Source: Sarcodiotheca gaudichaudii (taxonomy: Eukaryota; Rhodophyta; Florideophyceae; Gigartinales; Solieriaceae). Taken from it: a stretch of 64,000 nt of DNA. Under the pieces are notes generated by a model, which saw nothing but the letters and a program-made list of their open reading frames with translations, searched no databases and was not told the origin of the DNA. The stretch covers positions 19,134-83,133 of the forward strand of contig JAUKVZ010000010.1 in the NCBI GenBank assembly GCA_032355985.1, read 5' to 3'. This document shows positions 31,939 to 42,380 of the stretch, piece by piece. How positions within the stretch are numbered: position 1 is the first letter of the stretch; each line of letters opens with the position of its first letter. The translations under genes and the position numbers were made by a program.

Positions 31939-33906
31939 GTGCGATCCGTATATTCTTGCAGTTAAAAATTCATTCTATATTTGAATTTAGAAACTATGAT
32001 CTAAATCAAAATATAATCATTTAGATTATAGAAAAACAGCTAGAAAAACTATATTTCTTTTGTTAGTAAGTAAACAATCTAACTATTCAAAATCATGAAT
32101 ATACTCATTTAGTCAATTCAAGTATACATAAGCCTTAATTATAATTGAATCAAGCTGACTAAATGGAAAATTGATACGACTAGGAAAGCAAACCCTTAAA
32201 AAAATATTAATATAAAAATACTTCTTATTTAAAGTATTAATGTCCTTAAGTATGATTACTATGAGTTAATTTATACATGATTTTTTAACGAGACAATTAA
32301 TATATAGAGTGGAGTCTAAGTCAATTAGAATATTGGAAATATGGAACGGAGTAACTAATAAATAAGTATTTTGTTTAATACAAAATAATACTAAAGGCAA
32401 GGATCCTTATCTATTAGTAAGAAGCAATAAAAAGCCAAAGCTTTATTAATATTAAAGATAAGCAAACGTATTGCGCCTATAAAATAAGCAAGAAATAGAA
32501 TATAGTGATAAATCAGTTTAACAAATGGAATCATTTACCTTGGATTCATATAAAAGAAAGAATGTTTATTCTTCAAGCTAAAATATACTATCTATCTAAA
32601 AAATATAAACCCAAAAGTTTACATAAGATACAAAACTATATTTTAACATCTAAAGATGCAAAAATTTTTGCAGTTAAGCAGACTTTAACATACACTTCAC
32701 TTTACTATAAAATTCATAATAAAGAGGTTTATAGATTTAATGACTTAGATAAAACACTTTTGTATAACTCTTTACTTAATACAACAAATTTACTAAGTCA
32801 AGACTTTTTTCTTGTAGAAAGTGTAAAGAAATATCTTGTTTTTCTATGTATGTCGCCTGAATGGCAAGCTAAGTTTGAACCTCAGTATAAGTCAAGTATC
32901 TATGCTAGCAGAAAATGTTATTTTCAGCATCGATTAAGTAGCTTTTTTAATAAAGTGTTGAAATATAAATTAGAAAAAAAAAGTCTTTATATTTCACAAT
33001 GTACAACAAAAAGTAAATACTTTGATATACAATACTTAATAAAGAAATTAAACACTTTGCCTGTAATTAGTAAATACTTAAAATACTGGTTAAATCATCA
33101 ATCGCTAGCTGAACCTTCTATGTTAAATACAAATTTTAATGAATGGACCAAGACTCCTGAAGATAAGCTAAATACTTTACTGAATAAAATACTGTGCAAT
33201 GGTTCCAAATGGTTTAGTATAAATTATATTTATAGTGATTCTTATCAATTAAAAATGTTAGAACTAGTTTATTCATGTAACAGTTGCATAAATTTATTTA
33301 CTACATATATAAATAAATTTCAAATACCAAATACATATGTACAAAAACAGTATGTATTTAATCAACTAGAAAATTTTAAAATACATTTATCAAACAAAAT
33401 AGTTCCTAGAAAAACAAATATAATTTTTAAGATCTTCGATTATATAATTAAAACAAATCAAAATACAAAAAAAAGTTTTGAACTACATCAAAAATTAGGT
33501 ACACTTCGTATTTTTATAGATCAAATTATATATATAAGGTTTTTATATCATATGAAAGATTTAATGTCTTATCAAAATAAGTTTAATAAGTTGAAAAATA
33601 ATAGCAACCGTAGTTCTTTTGATATGTCTTTTGTAATCAAGAAAGAATCAATAATCTTTTTTTCATATTACTATCCTCTTATTAATATGAACAACTTATA
33701 TAATCTTATGAATACATTAAATTTTAAATATCTAAATAAAAGTAAAAAAAAGTGTAAATAAAATTTATTGGAGTATATTTTCTTTTATTTGCTGTTAACT
33801 TATACGCAAATGTTTTATTAAAAGCTTAGTTATAGGAAGTAGCCGTATGAAGCGAAAGTTTCACGTACGGTTTTGTAAGAGAGGTTTTTAAGAAATCGAC
33901 TCTATT
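31939..33906 (+). mobile_element. Group II intron in the CAU tRNA
   Basis: The 1968-base intron begins with the canonical GTGCG. Domain V lies at about 33839-33874: AGCCGT, then a GAAA tetraloop (GCGAAAGT), then ACGTACGG, with the catalytic AGC at 33841-33843. Domain VI follows at about 33876-33904. The first 566 bases (domains I-III) hold no gene; the ORF at 32505-33761 fills domain IV. The ribozyme core looks able to splice, but the encoded protein is degenerate. Confidence 0.9.
32505..33761 (+). CDS. mat: Degenerate intron-encoded maturase/reverse transcriptase
   Basis: A 418-residue basic protein in intron domain IV, starting with GTG (an in-frame TAG lies just upstream; the first ATG is 20 codons in). 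The N-terminal RT-0 region is recognisable (WNHLPWIHIKERMFILQAKIY and TSKDAKIFAVKQTLTY), and LCMSPEWQAKFEPQYKS recalls the EWEA-FEP segment of group II RTs. The catalytic YADD motif and other RT blocks are not visible, nor is an HNH nuclease. It can no longer drive mobility; a remaining splicing role is possible because the frame is intact. It is very rich in Lys, Asn, Tyr and Ile. Confidence 0.8.
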   Translation: MINQFNKWNHLPWIHIKERMFILQAKIYYLSKKYKPKSLHKIQNYILTSKDAKIFAVKQTLTYTSLYYKIHNKEVYRFNDLDKTLLYNSLLNTTNLLSQDFFLVESVKKYLVFLCMSPEWQAKFEPQYKSSIYASRKCYFQHRLSSFFNKVLKYKLEKKSLYISQCTTKSKYFDIQYLIKKLNTLPVISKYLKYWLNHQSLAEPSMLNTNFNEWTKTPEDKLNTLLNKILCNGSKWFSINYIYSDSYQLKMLELVYSCNSCINLFTTYINKFQIPNTYVQKQYVFNQLENFKIHLSNKIVPRKTNIIFKIFDYIIKTNQNTKKSFELHQKLGTLRIFIDQIIYIRFLYHMKDLMSYQNKFNKLKNNSNRSSFDMSFVIKKESIIFFSYYYPLINMNNLYNLMNTLNFKYLNKSKKKCK

Positions 33907-34105
33907 AATCCGCCATCCTGTAAAGGACGTCGCTGGTTCGAATCCAGCCAGATGCATATATTAAATAAAAAATTGATAAGATTAGTGAATAAAGTAAGTT
34001 AAAAATCTAATTTTTTATTAAATTTTATCTTTTTGATTTTTGAGAAAAAAAGTCTCCTCATAAAAAACTAGTTCTACAAGATAAGAAGCACTTTTTCTTA
34101 TTGAT

Positions 34106-34176
34106 AGCGGGTAGCGGGAATCGAACCCGCATCATTAGCTTGGAAGGCTAAGGTTTTACCACTAAACTATACCCGC
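34106..34176 (-). tRNA. trnG(UCC): tRNA-Gly (UCC)
   Basis: Minus-strand cloverleaf with acceptor GCGGGTA/TACCCGC, anticodon arm TTAGC-CTTCCAA-GCTAA giving UCC, and T arm GCGGG-TTCGATT-CCCGC. No intron, unlike land plants. About 150 gene-free bases separate it from exon 2 of the CAU tRNA. Confidence 0.96.
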
Positions 34177-34238
34177 TATATAAGAATATAGCACATATAA
34201 ATAGTTATGAATTAGCAACATTAACGATTAAACAAATG

Positions 34239-34784
34239 TTATTCTATTCCTTCAAGTATAACCCCTAGAAAACTTGCTAAAGAAGTTGCTTGTTCCTCTA
34301 TCTCAGACAATAACAGTGGTTGCCCAACTCGCGTTAGTGGAATTTCACGTTTATCTTTAGTTTTAAGGTAGATTTCTCTTTTAGTAGTAAGTCCTTCTTG
34401 AATTCTAACTCTAATAGATTGAATCTCCTGAATATTATATTCTAGTTGAAGAATACGATTTTTACCTGGAAATCCTAACCTGAAGATAGTAACTTTACCT
34501 TTATCATTATTAAATTCATTATATCCTCCACCAATATTCCATAAAATAGTTAACCACAAAAAAATACTTATTAAAATAGCTATTGTACCATAAAATGTCA
34601 TAATCATGCCTTGTGGAAGAAATAGCAACTCAGATGATTTGATAAAAGGTAAAAGTTTAACTTTAAAATAACTTGACAATCCAACTAAAAAAAAACCTAA
34701 ACCACCTATTAGAATTGACGATGCCCACCAATAATTACTTAGCCTACGAGACCCTAAAATTTTCTCAATTCGAATATTCGACAT
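34239..34784 (-). CDS. ycf4: Photosystem I assembly protein Ycf4
   Basis: A 181-residue thylakoid protein with two membrane spans (near residues 20-40 and 62-84) and a soluble C-terminal domain. The segments [26 protein letters not shown] (in two pieces), [12 protein letters not shown] and [19 protein letters not shown] are diagnostic. Ycf4 acts with Ycf3 (3868-4383) in photosystem I assembly. petL lies upstream on the same strand, 57 bases away. Confidence 0.97.
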   Translation of the reverse strand: MSNIRIEKILGSRRLSNYWWASSILIGGLGFFLVGLSSYFKVKLLPFIKSSELLFLPQGMIMTFYGTIAILISIFLWLTILWNIGGGYNEFNNDKGKVTIFRLGFPGKNRILQLEYNIQEIQSIRVRIQEGLTTKREIYLKTKDKREIPLTRVGQPLLLSEIEEQATSLASFLGVILEGIE

Positions 34785-34841
34785 TCTATTTAATAATATT
34801 AAAACTTATTTGTAATTGTTTTCTTAATGTTTTTTATATGT

Positions 34842-34937
34842 TTAAATTAATTTTATTAATTGTAAGCCAAAAAACAAACTTAAAGCTAATCCAGTAAATA
34901 CTAACATAAATAATAAGTAACTTATAATAATAGACAT
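34842..34937 (-). CDS. petL: Cytochrome b6f complex subunit PetL
   Basis: A 31-residue single-span protein beginning MSIIISYLLFMLVFTG and ending FFGLQLIKLI. The length, one helix and the GLxxxLxxGLxxIKLI ending match PetL (Ycf7) of plastids and cyanobacteria. A strong ribosome site AAGGAACAAAGG abuts the ATG. PetL is a peripheral small subunit that stabilises the b6f dimer. It is adjacent to ycf4 on the same strand and divergent from psaL. Confidence 0.85.
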   Translation of the reverse strand: MSIIISYLLFMLVFTGLALSLFFGLQLIKLI

Positions 34938-35087
34938 CCTTTGTTCCTTTGCAATAAATATTTTGATTTACTATTAATCATTATTAATATAATAACATAT
35001 ATTAATTTAAGATATATTTTATAAATACACCTTATAGTATAATTCATAAAACGCCTTTATTTTTTTTATCTTCTGGAGAGCAGATTT

Positions 35088-35546
35088 ATGTCAGATTTTA
35101 TAAAACCTTATAATAATGATCCCTTTGTCGGTAATTTATCTACACCTGTTAGCACGTCGAGTTTTACTAAGGGATTATTGAGTAATTTACCGGCTTATAG
35201 ACGTGGGTTATCTCCTTTATTAAGAGGGCTAGAAATTGGTATGGCTCATGGTTACTTTTTAGTTGGTCCTTTTGATAAACTAGGACCATTAAGAAATACT
35301 GATGTTGCTTTACTGTCAGGTTTTTTGTCTTCTGTTGGACTCATTATAATTCTAACAACTTGTCTTTCTATGTATGGAAATGTTTCTTTTGATAAAGATG
35401 ATTCAAAAGATGTATTGCAAACAAAAGAAGGCTGGGGACAATTTACAGCAGGATTTTTAGTTGGTGCAGTAGGGGGAGCAGGATTTGCATATTTATTATT
35501 AGCAAATATTCCTATCTTACAGAGTGTAGGACTAAATTTATTATAG
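35088..35546 (+). CDS. psaL: Photosystem I reaction centre subunit XI
   Basis: A 152-residue membrane protein with the PsaL core [41 protein letters not shown] (residues about 32-72, in pieces) holding the chlorophyll ligands, and two or three membrane helices. PsaL mediates PSI trimer formation in cyanobacteria. A TCTGGAGAG ribosome site precedes the ATG. psaL is plastid-encoded in red algae and nuclear in plants. Confidence 0.98.
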   Translation: MSDFIKPYNNDPFVGNLSTPVSTSSFTKGLLSNLPAYRRGLSPLLRGLEIGMAHGYFLVGPFDKLGPLRNTDVALLSGFLSSVGLIIILTTCLSMYGNVSFDKDDSKDVLQTKEGWGQFTAGFLVGAVGGAGFAYLLLANIPILQSVGLNLL

Positions 35547-35579
35547 TCTTATTAGTCCTCTTCTATTCAATACAAAAAT

Positions 35580-35652
35580 AGCTAGTGAAGGGACTTGAAC
35601 CCATAACCTGCTGATTACAAATCAGCTGCTCTACCAATTGAGCTACGCTAGC
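35580..35652 (-). tRNA. trnT(UGU): tRNA-Thr (UGU)
   Basis: Minus-strand cloverleaf: acceptor GCTAGCG/CACTAGC with one C-A mismatch at the sixth pair, D arm with CAATTGG, anticodon arm GCTGA-TTTGTAA-TCAGC giving UGU, T arm containing GGTTCAAGTCC. It lies 33 bases after psaL on the opposite strand. Confidence 0.93.
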
Positions 35653-35657
35653 AAAAA

Positions 35658-35687
35658 AGATTTGACGATGTTATTTAATAGCATCGT
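35658..35687 (-). terminator. Hairpin with T-tract after the 57-residue gene
   Basis: On the minus strand a 10-pair stem (arms 35678-35687 and 35665-35674, one G-U pair, 3-base loop) is followed by CAAATCTTTTTT. It fits a rho-independent terminator for the minus-strand rpl28/small-gene transcript and sits just before trnT. Confidence 0.6.
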
Positions 35688-35712
35688 TTATCTTATTCAA
35701 AAAGTAATTAAT

Positions 35713-35886
35713 TTAAGATGTACTATTTTGTAAGTTATCACTATCGACACTAATAGAATTACATTCTATATAATAATCAATAGTTTGATCTAAGCAAATT
35801 GATGACCATCCAACTGGTGTTTCTAAAGATAATTCATCTAAATTACTTAGATCATATTCATCATGTACATTTTTAAAAGGTGTCAT
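35713..35886 (-). CDS. Unknown 57-residue acidic protein
   Basis: I do not recognise this gene with certainty. It encodes 57 residues: MTPFKNVHDEYDLSNLDEL, then SLETPVGWSSICLDQ, then TIDYYIECNSISVDSD and a polar tail. It is acidic, has no membrane segment and has two cysteines. A strong GGGAG ribosome site lies seven bases ahead of the ATG, and a terminator-like hairpin follows the stop, which argues that it is a real gene. It shares the strand with rpl28 and trxA, about 70 bases downstream of rpl28. A conserved small red algal plastid ORF of this size may exist, but I cannot confirm it. Confidence 0.65.
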   Translation of the reverse strand: MTPFKNVHDEYDLSNLDELSLETPVGWSSICLDQTIDYYIECNSISVDSDNLQNSTS

Positions 35887-35958
35887 TTTTTTCTCCCAAA
35901 ACTCTCATGTTATTTATGTAAGATACTATAGCATATTTTTAAATAATTGTCACTATTT

Positions 35959-36153
35959 TTATAGACATAATTTACGCAATGATTTAATTGCTTTTGTTGA
36001 AATCTTCATTTTTATCCACCTCTTCTGCTTCTGGGACCAGATTTTTTTTTTCTGTAAGTTAACATACTGTTTTTTTCTTGTTTTAACGTGCGAATGAGAT
36101 ACAGAATAACCACTGTTTGTCTTTTTACCGGTAATTACACAGATTTTAGACAT
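35959..36153 (-). CDS. rpl28: 50S ribosomal protein L28
   Basis: A 64-residue basic protein with MSKICVITGKKTNSGYSVSHSHVKTRKK (two pieces) at the N-terminus, the C-x2-G-K and SHSH patterns of L28, and a C-terminal MKISTKAIKSLRKL. It belongs to the large subunit near the E site. It follows trxA by 44 bases on the minus strand. Confidence 0.96.
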   Translation of the reverse strand: MSKICVITGKKTNSGYSVSHSHVKTRKKQYVNLQKKKIWSQKQKRWIKMKISTKAIKSLRKLCL

Positions 36154-36197
36154 ATTTATATATTATAAACGTTCATGCAAATAAAGTATTTAAATTT

Positions 36198-36536
36198 TTA
36201 CGTATTTTTTAGATATTTTTGTAAAGTACTAGCTAATGTAGATTTAGGTACAGCTCCTATAACTGTATCTACTTTTTTACCTTTCATAAAAATCATAATT
36301 GTTGGAATACTTCTAATTCCATATTCTGTTGCTGTACTGGGATTTTGATCTGTATTTATTTTAACAACTTTTATCTTCTCTCTGTATTCATCAGCTATTT
36401 CATCAATAACTGGTGCAATCATTCTACATGGTCCACACCAAGGTGCCCAAAAATCAACAAGTACAGGAACATTTGATTTTATCACTTCTTGATGAAAAGA
36501 CGCATCTATAACTTGTGGTACTTTTGAGACAGACAA
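36198..36536 (-). CDS. trxA: Thioredoxin (m-type)
   Basis: A 112-residue thioredoxin fold with active site WCGPC at 33-37, preceded by PVLVDFWAP, and the cis-Pro loop [11 protein letters not shown] near residue 75. It reduces disulfides in stromal target enzymes using electrons from ferredoxin-thioredoxin reductase. It is close to and divergent from the Rubisco operon, whose Calvin-cycle partners include thioredoxin targets; that closeness is only suggestive. trxA in the plastid is a red algal trait. Confidence 0.97.
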   Translation of the reverse strand: MSVSKVPQVIDASFHQEVIKSNVPVLVDFWAPWCGPCRMIAPVIDEIADEYREKIKVVKINTDQNPSTATEYGIRSIPTIMIFMKGKKVDTVIGAVPKSTLASTLQKYLKNT

Positions 36537-38450
<1,914 letters not shown>

Positions 38451-38531
38451 ATAATTTTAGTTTTTATTTAAACCATATATTTTCCTAAAAGCCTTTATGG
38501 CTTGCTTAAACATTAAAGGAGTGCATTACAA

Positions 38532-38948
38532 GTGAGATTAACACAAGGAACATTTTCATTTCTACCAGATTTAACTGATGAACAGATTAACAAACAAATT
38601 CAATATGCAGTTTCTCAAAACTGGTCAGTTAGTATAGAATATACTGAAGATCCCCACCCTAGAAATAGCTATTGGGAATTATGGGGGCTACCATTATTTG
38701 AGATTAGTGATGCTGCCAATGTTATGTATGAAATTAGTAGCTGTCGGAAACAGCACTCAGATAAATACATTAAAGTTAATGCATTTGATAATACAAGGGG
38801 TACTGAAAGTTGTGTTTTATCATTTATTATTGATAGACCTGCTTATGAACCTGGTTTTGAGCTAATAAGAACAGAAGATGTTGGACGTAATCAAAGATAT
38901 TGCTTCCGTAGTTATGCAACTACAAAACCAGAGGGGTCTCGCTATTAA
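38532..38948 (+). CDS. rbcS: Rubisco small subunit (red type)
   Basis: A 138-residue small subunit starting with GTG, as is usual for red algal rbcS; AAAGGAGTG lies about 12 bases upstream and no better ATG exists (MRLTQGTFSFLPDLTDEQI). HPRNSYWELWGLPLF and the C-terminal beta-hairpin extension near YEPGFELIRTEDVGRNQRYCFRS (two pieces) characterise the red type. It completes the L8S8 holoenzyme and follows rbcL in one operon. Confidence 0.98.
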   Translation: MRLTQGTFSFLPDLTDEQINKQIQYAVSQNWSVSIEYTEDPHPRNSYWELWGLPLFEISDAANVMYEISSCRKQHSDKYIKVNAFDNTRGTESCVLSFIIDRPAYEPGFELIRTEDVGRNQRYCFRSYATTKPEGSRY

Positions 38949-38981
38949 AGCTACAACTAAAAATTAAATTAGTTACATAAG

Positions 38982-39013
38982 AAAAACTTATAGCTTAGCT
39001 TAAGTTTTTTTTA
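38982..39013 (+). terminator. Terminator after rbcS
   Basis: Nine-pair stem AAAAACTTA (38982-38990)/TAAGTTTTT (39001-39009) with a 10-base loop, followed by a run of T. It fits the end of an rbcL-rbcS transcript, separating it from cbbX. Confidence 0.6.
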
Positions 39014-39051
39014 TTTTAATTAAAAATAAAGTAGAAAAAATTCAACTATAA

Positions 39052-39942
39052 ATGACTAAAAACTTTTCTGATGATACTCTTGTTAATTTACAAGAAGAAT
39101 ATGACAAAACACAAATACAAGAAGTAATTGATGAGCTCGAACAAGAGCTAATAGGACTTAAGCCAGTTAAAATGAGAATTAAAGAGATAGCTGCTCTTCT
39201 ATTAATTGATCGCTTAAGAAATAATTTAGGTCTTATTTCTGGAAGTCCTGGACTACATATGTCATTTACAGGTAGTCCAGGTACTGGAAAAACAACTGTA
39301 GCAATGAAAATGGCAGATATCTTAAATAGGTTAGGGTATATCCGTAGAGGTAACTTAATGACAGTTACAAGAGATGATCTTGTTGGTCAATATATAGGAC
39401 ATACAGCACCAAAAACTAAAGAAGTTTTAAAACAAGCAATGGGAGGAGTACTATTTATAGACGAAGCTTACTACTTATATAAACCAGACAACGAAAGGGA
39501 CTATGGAGCAGAAGCTATCGAAATTTTGCTACAAGTAATGGAAAATCAGAGAAATGATTTAGTCGTAATTTTTGCTGGTTATAAAGACCGTATGGAAAAA
39601 TTCTACGAATCAAATCCTGGTTTATCTTCTAGAGTTACAAATCATGTAGATTTTCCTGATTATACTGCAAAAGAATTACTAGAAATTGCAAAATTAATGC
39701 TTGAAGAACAACAATACAAATTTGCACCAAATGCGGATAAAGTATTGCTTGAATATGCAGAAAGAAGAATGAAGTTACCTCACTTTGCTAATGCAAGAAG
39801 TATACGTAATGCTATTGATAGGGCTAGAATGAGACAAGCAAACCGTATTTTTATTAGTGGAAACAAAGTACTAACGAAAAACGATTTAGTAACAATTCAG
39901 TCTGAAGATATTCTACAAAGTAGACTGTTTAAATTAGAATAA
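39052..39942 (+). CDS. cbbX: Red-type Rubisco activase CbbX (CfxQ)
   Basis: A 296-residue AAA+ ATPase. Walker A GSPGTGKT is at 74-81 and Walker [14 protein letters not shown] near 135; [11 protein letters not shown] carries the arginine-finger region and FANARSIRN is the sensor-2 part. CbbX forms hexamers that pull on the RbcL C-terminus to free inhibited red-type Rubisco. It lies directly after rbcLS but behind a terminator-like stem-loop, so its expression may be partly independent. Confidence 0.97.
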   Translation: MTKNFSDDTLVNLQEEYDKTQIQEVIDELEQELIGLKPVKMRIKEIAALLLIDRLRNNLGLISGSPGLHMSFTGSPGTGKTTVAMKMADILNRLGYIRRGNLMTVTRDDLVGQYIGHTAPKTKEVLKQAMGGVLFIDEAYYLYKPDNERDYGAEAIEILLQVMENQRNDLVVIFAGYKDRMEKFYESNPGLSSRVTNHVDFPDYTAKELLEIAKLMLEEQQYKFAPNADKVLLEYAERRMKLPHFANARSIRNAIDRARMRQANRIFISGNKVLTKNDLVTIQSEDILQSRLFKLE

Positions 39943-39962
39943 TACCATCTATTTTTTGTTTA

Positions 39963-39992
39963 TTGACAAATAATACTATATTTTCATATTAT
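39963..39992 (+). promoter_or_regulatory. Sigma-70-type promoter of trnC
   Basis: A perfect TTGACA (39963-39968), an 18-base spacer and TATTAT (39987-39992, one mismatch) precede trnC, which starts 11 bases further on. This is the best promoter match I found in the window. Confidence 0.65.
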
Positions 39993-40003
39993 ATATGTTA
40001 TAA

Positions 40004-40074
40004 GGCGGTATAGCCAAGTGGTAAGGCAGAGGATTGCAAATTCTTTATCCCCAGTTCGAATCTGGGTACCGCCT
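40004..40074 (+). tRNA. trnC(GCA): tRNA-Cys (GCA)
   Basis: Acceptor GGCGGTA/TACCGCC with discriminator T, anticodon arm reading GGATT-GCA-AATTC so the anticodon is GCA, and T arm CCCAG-TTCGAAT-CTGGG. It lies between cbbX and trnL(UAA). Confidence 0.96.
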
Positions 40075-40109
40075 AGTAGTTTATTAAAATACTATAATTT
40101 ATTGAATGA

Positions 40110-40194
40110 GGGGGTGTGGTGGAATGGTAGACACAACAGACTTAAAATCTGTTGATTTTCAGTAATCGTGAGGGTTCAAGTCCCTCCACCCCCA
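40110..40194 (+). tRNA. trnL(UAA): tRNA-Leu (UAA), intronless
   Basis: Class II tRNA with acceptor GGGGGTG/CACCCCC, discriminator A, anticodon arm ACAGA-CTTAAAA-TCTGT giving UAA, a long variable arm and T arm with GGTTCAAGTCC. The group I intron found in this gene in cyanobacteria and green plastids is absent, as usual for red algae. Confidence 0.97.
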
Positions 40195-40224
40195 ATATAA
40201 ATATCTTCCAAAGAAAAATCTAAA

Positions 40225-40464
40225 ATGTGTATATGTATAAACTGTAGACAAATAAAAATATGTAAAACTTATCAAATAATTCAAAATCAACATTTAGAAA
40301 CACAAATCAAATCTACCAGTAACTTTATACCGAATAATACCTTAATCGAAGTTAATGCAAAAGTTTCTCTAAATTATTACCAAGTAGATTGGGATTTAGT
40401 AGAGTGCTTATCATTTATAGAAAAACCCGGAAGCTGGCTAGCTCAAGATAAGAAAATTTTTTGA
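40225..40464 (+). CDS. ycf34: Ycf34, cysteine-rich protein
   Basis: A 79-residue protein with the Ycf34 signature [20 protein letters not shown]: four cysteines at residues 2, 4, 7 and 13 that bind an Fe-S cluster in the cyanobacterial protein. The C-terminal [17 protein letters not shown] is also conserved. In cyanobacteria Ycf34 affects photosynthetic electron transport and phycobilisome levels. Its last 22 bases overlap the 3' end of the convergent ilvH. Confidence 0.95.
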   Translation: MCICINCRQIKICKTYQIIQNQHLETQIKSTSNFIPNNTLIEVNAKVSLNYYQVDWDLVECLSFIEKPGSWLAQDKKIF

Positions 40465-40973
40465 CTAGTCCTATTCTTTAAAGATTCTGTATTAACTTTA
40501 GAAGAACGCATTAATGCTATTTTACCCGTACGTGCAATTTCCACAATACCATACTGTAAAAGAAGTTGCTCAATAGCAACTATTTTACCTGGATCGCCTG
40601 TAACTTCTATAATTAGATAATCACATGCTAGATCTACTATTTTTGCTCTAAAAACGTTTACTATTTCAAATATTAATGAGCGAGTCTCTACGGATGCTTG
40701 TATTTTAATTAAAACTAATTCTCTTTCAACACAAGGGATGTTGGTTATGTCCTGTACTTTAAAGATATTGATTAACTTATATAGCTGCTTAGTTAACTGT
40801 TCTATTGTTCTATTGTCTCCAGGAACAACCATGGTAATACGAGACATGCCAGTTGCTTCTGCAGGTCCTACAGCTAAGCTTTCTATATTAAAACCACGCC
40901 TTGTAAATAGTCCAGATATTCTTGATAAAACACCTGCTTCATCTTGAACGAGCACGGATAATGTATGTTTCAT
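40443..40973 (-). CDS. ilvH: Acetolactate synthase small (regulatory) subunit
   Basis: A 176-residue protein with an N-terminal ACT domain ([20 protein letters not shown], then [17 protein letters not shown]) and a C-terminal half typical of IlvH. It activates acetolactate synthase and gives valine feedback in branched-chain amino-acid synthesis in the stroma. The catalytic ilvB is not in this window; red algal plastids often carry it elsewhere. The gene's 3' end overlaps that of ycf34 by 22 bases on the other strand. Confidence 0.97.
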   Translation of the reverse strand: MKHTLSVLVQDEAGVLSRISGLFTRRGFNIESLAVGPAEATGMSRITMVVPGDNRTIEQLTKQLYKLINIFKVQDITNIPCVERELVLIKIQASVETRSLIFEIVNVFRAKIVDLACDYLIIEVTGDPGKIVAIEQLLLQYGIVEIARTGKIALMRSSKVNTESLKNRTSQKIFLS

Positions 40974-41094
40974 AAATAATTAATTTCTACTTAAGATGGC
41001 CTTGATGTTATTATTATCTATGTAATGGTATAATAAATTAAAGATATTTATCAATATTTTTCATAAACTAAAAAATTTCTATTATTGATTACTT

Positions 41095-41631
41095 GTGCTA
41101 GACAAAACAAACAAAAAAAATAACGAACTACCTATTATTAATGAACGAATTAAGTACCATAAAGTTCGCCTGATTGGCATTTCAGGAAACCAGCTAGGAA
41201 TATACTCTTCTAATGATGCTTTTCAAATTGCTCTTGATGAAGGACTCGATCTGGTAATGATTAACAATAAGACAGATCCACCTGTTTGCCGTATTTTAGA
41301 TTATGGTAAACATAAATTTATGCAAGAAAAGAAAGCAAAGGAGGCTCGTAAAAAACAACATAACGTGGCTTTAAAAGAAGTAAAAATGAGATATAAAATA
41401 GAAGAACATGACTATAAAGTTAGGATCAATCAAGCATCCCGTTTTTTGCAATCAGGAGATAAAGTAAAAGCAACTATTACTTTTCGGGGTAGAGAAATTC
41501 AACACTATAACTTAGCTATTGAACTTTTAAAAAGGATGGCTAATGAATTAAATAATATAGCAGAAGTTCAACAACCTCCTTCTCGAGATGGTAAACACAT
41601 GATCATGATTTTATCACCCAAAAAAGAATGA
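41095..41631 (+). CDS. infC: Translation initiation factor IF-3
   Basis: A 178-residue IF-3 with both domains: N-terminal [21 protein letters not shown] with [24 protein letters not shown] (in two pieces), then C-terminal [20 protein letters not shown] and [16 protein letters not shown]-3 keeps ribosomal subunits apart and checks start codons. The only plausible start is GTG at 41095; unusual start codons are a known feature of bacterial infC, which starts with AUU in E. coli and is self-regulated through it. Here the GTG may be incidental. Confidence 0.95.
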   Translation: MLDKTNKKNNELPIINERIKYHKVRLIGISGNQLGIYSSNDAFQIALDEGLDLVMINNKTDPPVCRILDYGKHKFMQEKKAKEARKKQHNVALKEVKMRYKIEEHDYKVRINQASRFLQSGDKVKATITFRGREIQHYNLAIELLKRMANELNNIAEVQQPPSRDGKHMIMILSPKKE

Positions 41632-41712
41632 AAAAAATGCTTATCTAAGTAAATTTTGCTAAACTGTTGCTGTAGCATTAAATTAGAAATTAAATAATAA
41701 GGAATAATAAGT

Positions 41713-42318
41713 ATGGCACGTTACAGAGGACCGAGACTACGTATTTGTAGGAGATTAGGTGATTTACCAGGACTAACAAGAAAAAAATCAAAAAAACAAA
41801 CACCTGCAGGAGAGCACGGAAAACAATCACACAAACCATCAGAATACTCTTTAAGGCTAGAAGAAAAGCAAAAATTACGTTTTAACTACGGCTTAAGTGA
41901 GAGACAACTATTAAGATGTATAAAAACTGCTAAAAAAGTACAGGGATCAACTGGCTTAGTTTTATTACAAATATTAGAAATGAGATTAGACAATATAATT
42001 TTTAGACTTAGTATGGCACCAACAATTCCAGCGGCTAGGCAGTTAGTAAATCATAAACATGTTTTAGTAAATAATAAGATTACTTCTATTAGTAGTTATC
42101 AATGTAAGCCTGGTGATATTATCAAAATCAAAAGTAAGACATCATCTAAGATGTTAGTAGAAAAATACTTAAATTTCCCAGGTTTAGCTAACATCCCTGA
42201 CCATTTACAATTAGATAAAAAACAAATGTTTGGTAAAGTAAATGGTATCATCGAGAGAAGGTGGGTAGCTTTAGAACTTAATGAATTACTTGTAGTTGAA
42301 TACTATTCAAGAAAATAG
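41713..42318 (+). CDS. rps4: 30S ribosomal protein S4
   Basis: A 201-residue S4 starting [20 protein letters not shown], typical of plastids. It has the S4 RNA-binding domain ([20 protein letters not shown], then [18 protein letters not shown]) in the middle. S4 starts assembly of the small subunit. It stands about 80 bases after infC on the same strand and converges with the Tic22-like gene; a small AAGTAA/TTACTT hairpin at 42371-42386 lies between. Confidence 0.98.
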   Translation: MARYRGPRLRICRRLGDLPGLTRKKSKKQTPAGEHGKQSHKPSEYSLRLEEKQKLRFNYGLSERQLLRCIKTAKKVQGSTGLVLLQILEMRLDNIIFRLSMAPTIPAARQLVNHKHVLVNNKITSISSYQCKPGDIIKIKSKTSSKMLVEKYLNFPGLANIPDHLQLDKKQMFGKVNGIIERRWVALELNELLVVEYYSRK

Positions 42319-42380
42319 TAATAAATCTTTTGAAAAAAATATGTAATAAAAATACTAATATTCTATATATAAGTAACTGA

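Larger units (their letters stand above)
31902..33956 (+). tRNA. trnM(CAU): tRNA with CAU anticodon split by a group II intron (annotated elsewhere as trnMe)
   Basis: Exon 1 is 31902-31938 and exon 2 is 33907-33956, up to one ambiguous T at the boundary. Joined, they give a cloverleaf with acceptor GCATCTG/CAGATGC, discriminator A, anticodon arm GCGGA-CTCATAA-TCCGC and T arm GCTGG-TTCGAAT-CCAGC. The intron interrupts the anticodon loop after CAT. The 18-base variable region contains a TCCT/AGGA stem, so the molecule is class II. Florideophyte plastids are known to carry an intron in a gene called trnMe. The acceptor arm and the TGGCCGA D-arm start also resemble plastid trnI(CAU), so Met versus lysidine-modified Ile identity is open. 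Confidence 0.85.

Noticed and set aside
34673-34897. 74-codon plus-strand frame across the ycf4-petL region
   Set aside because: Overlaps ycf4 and petL on the minus strand, both supported by family features.
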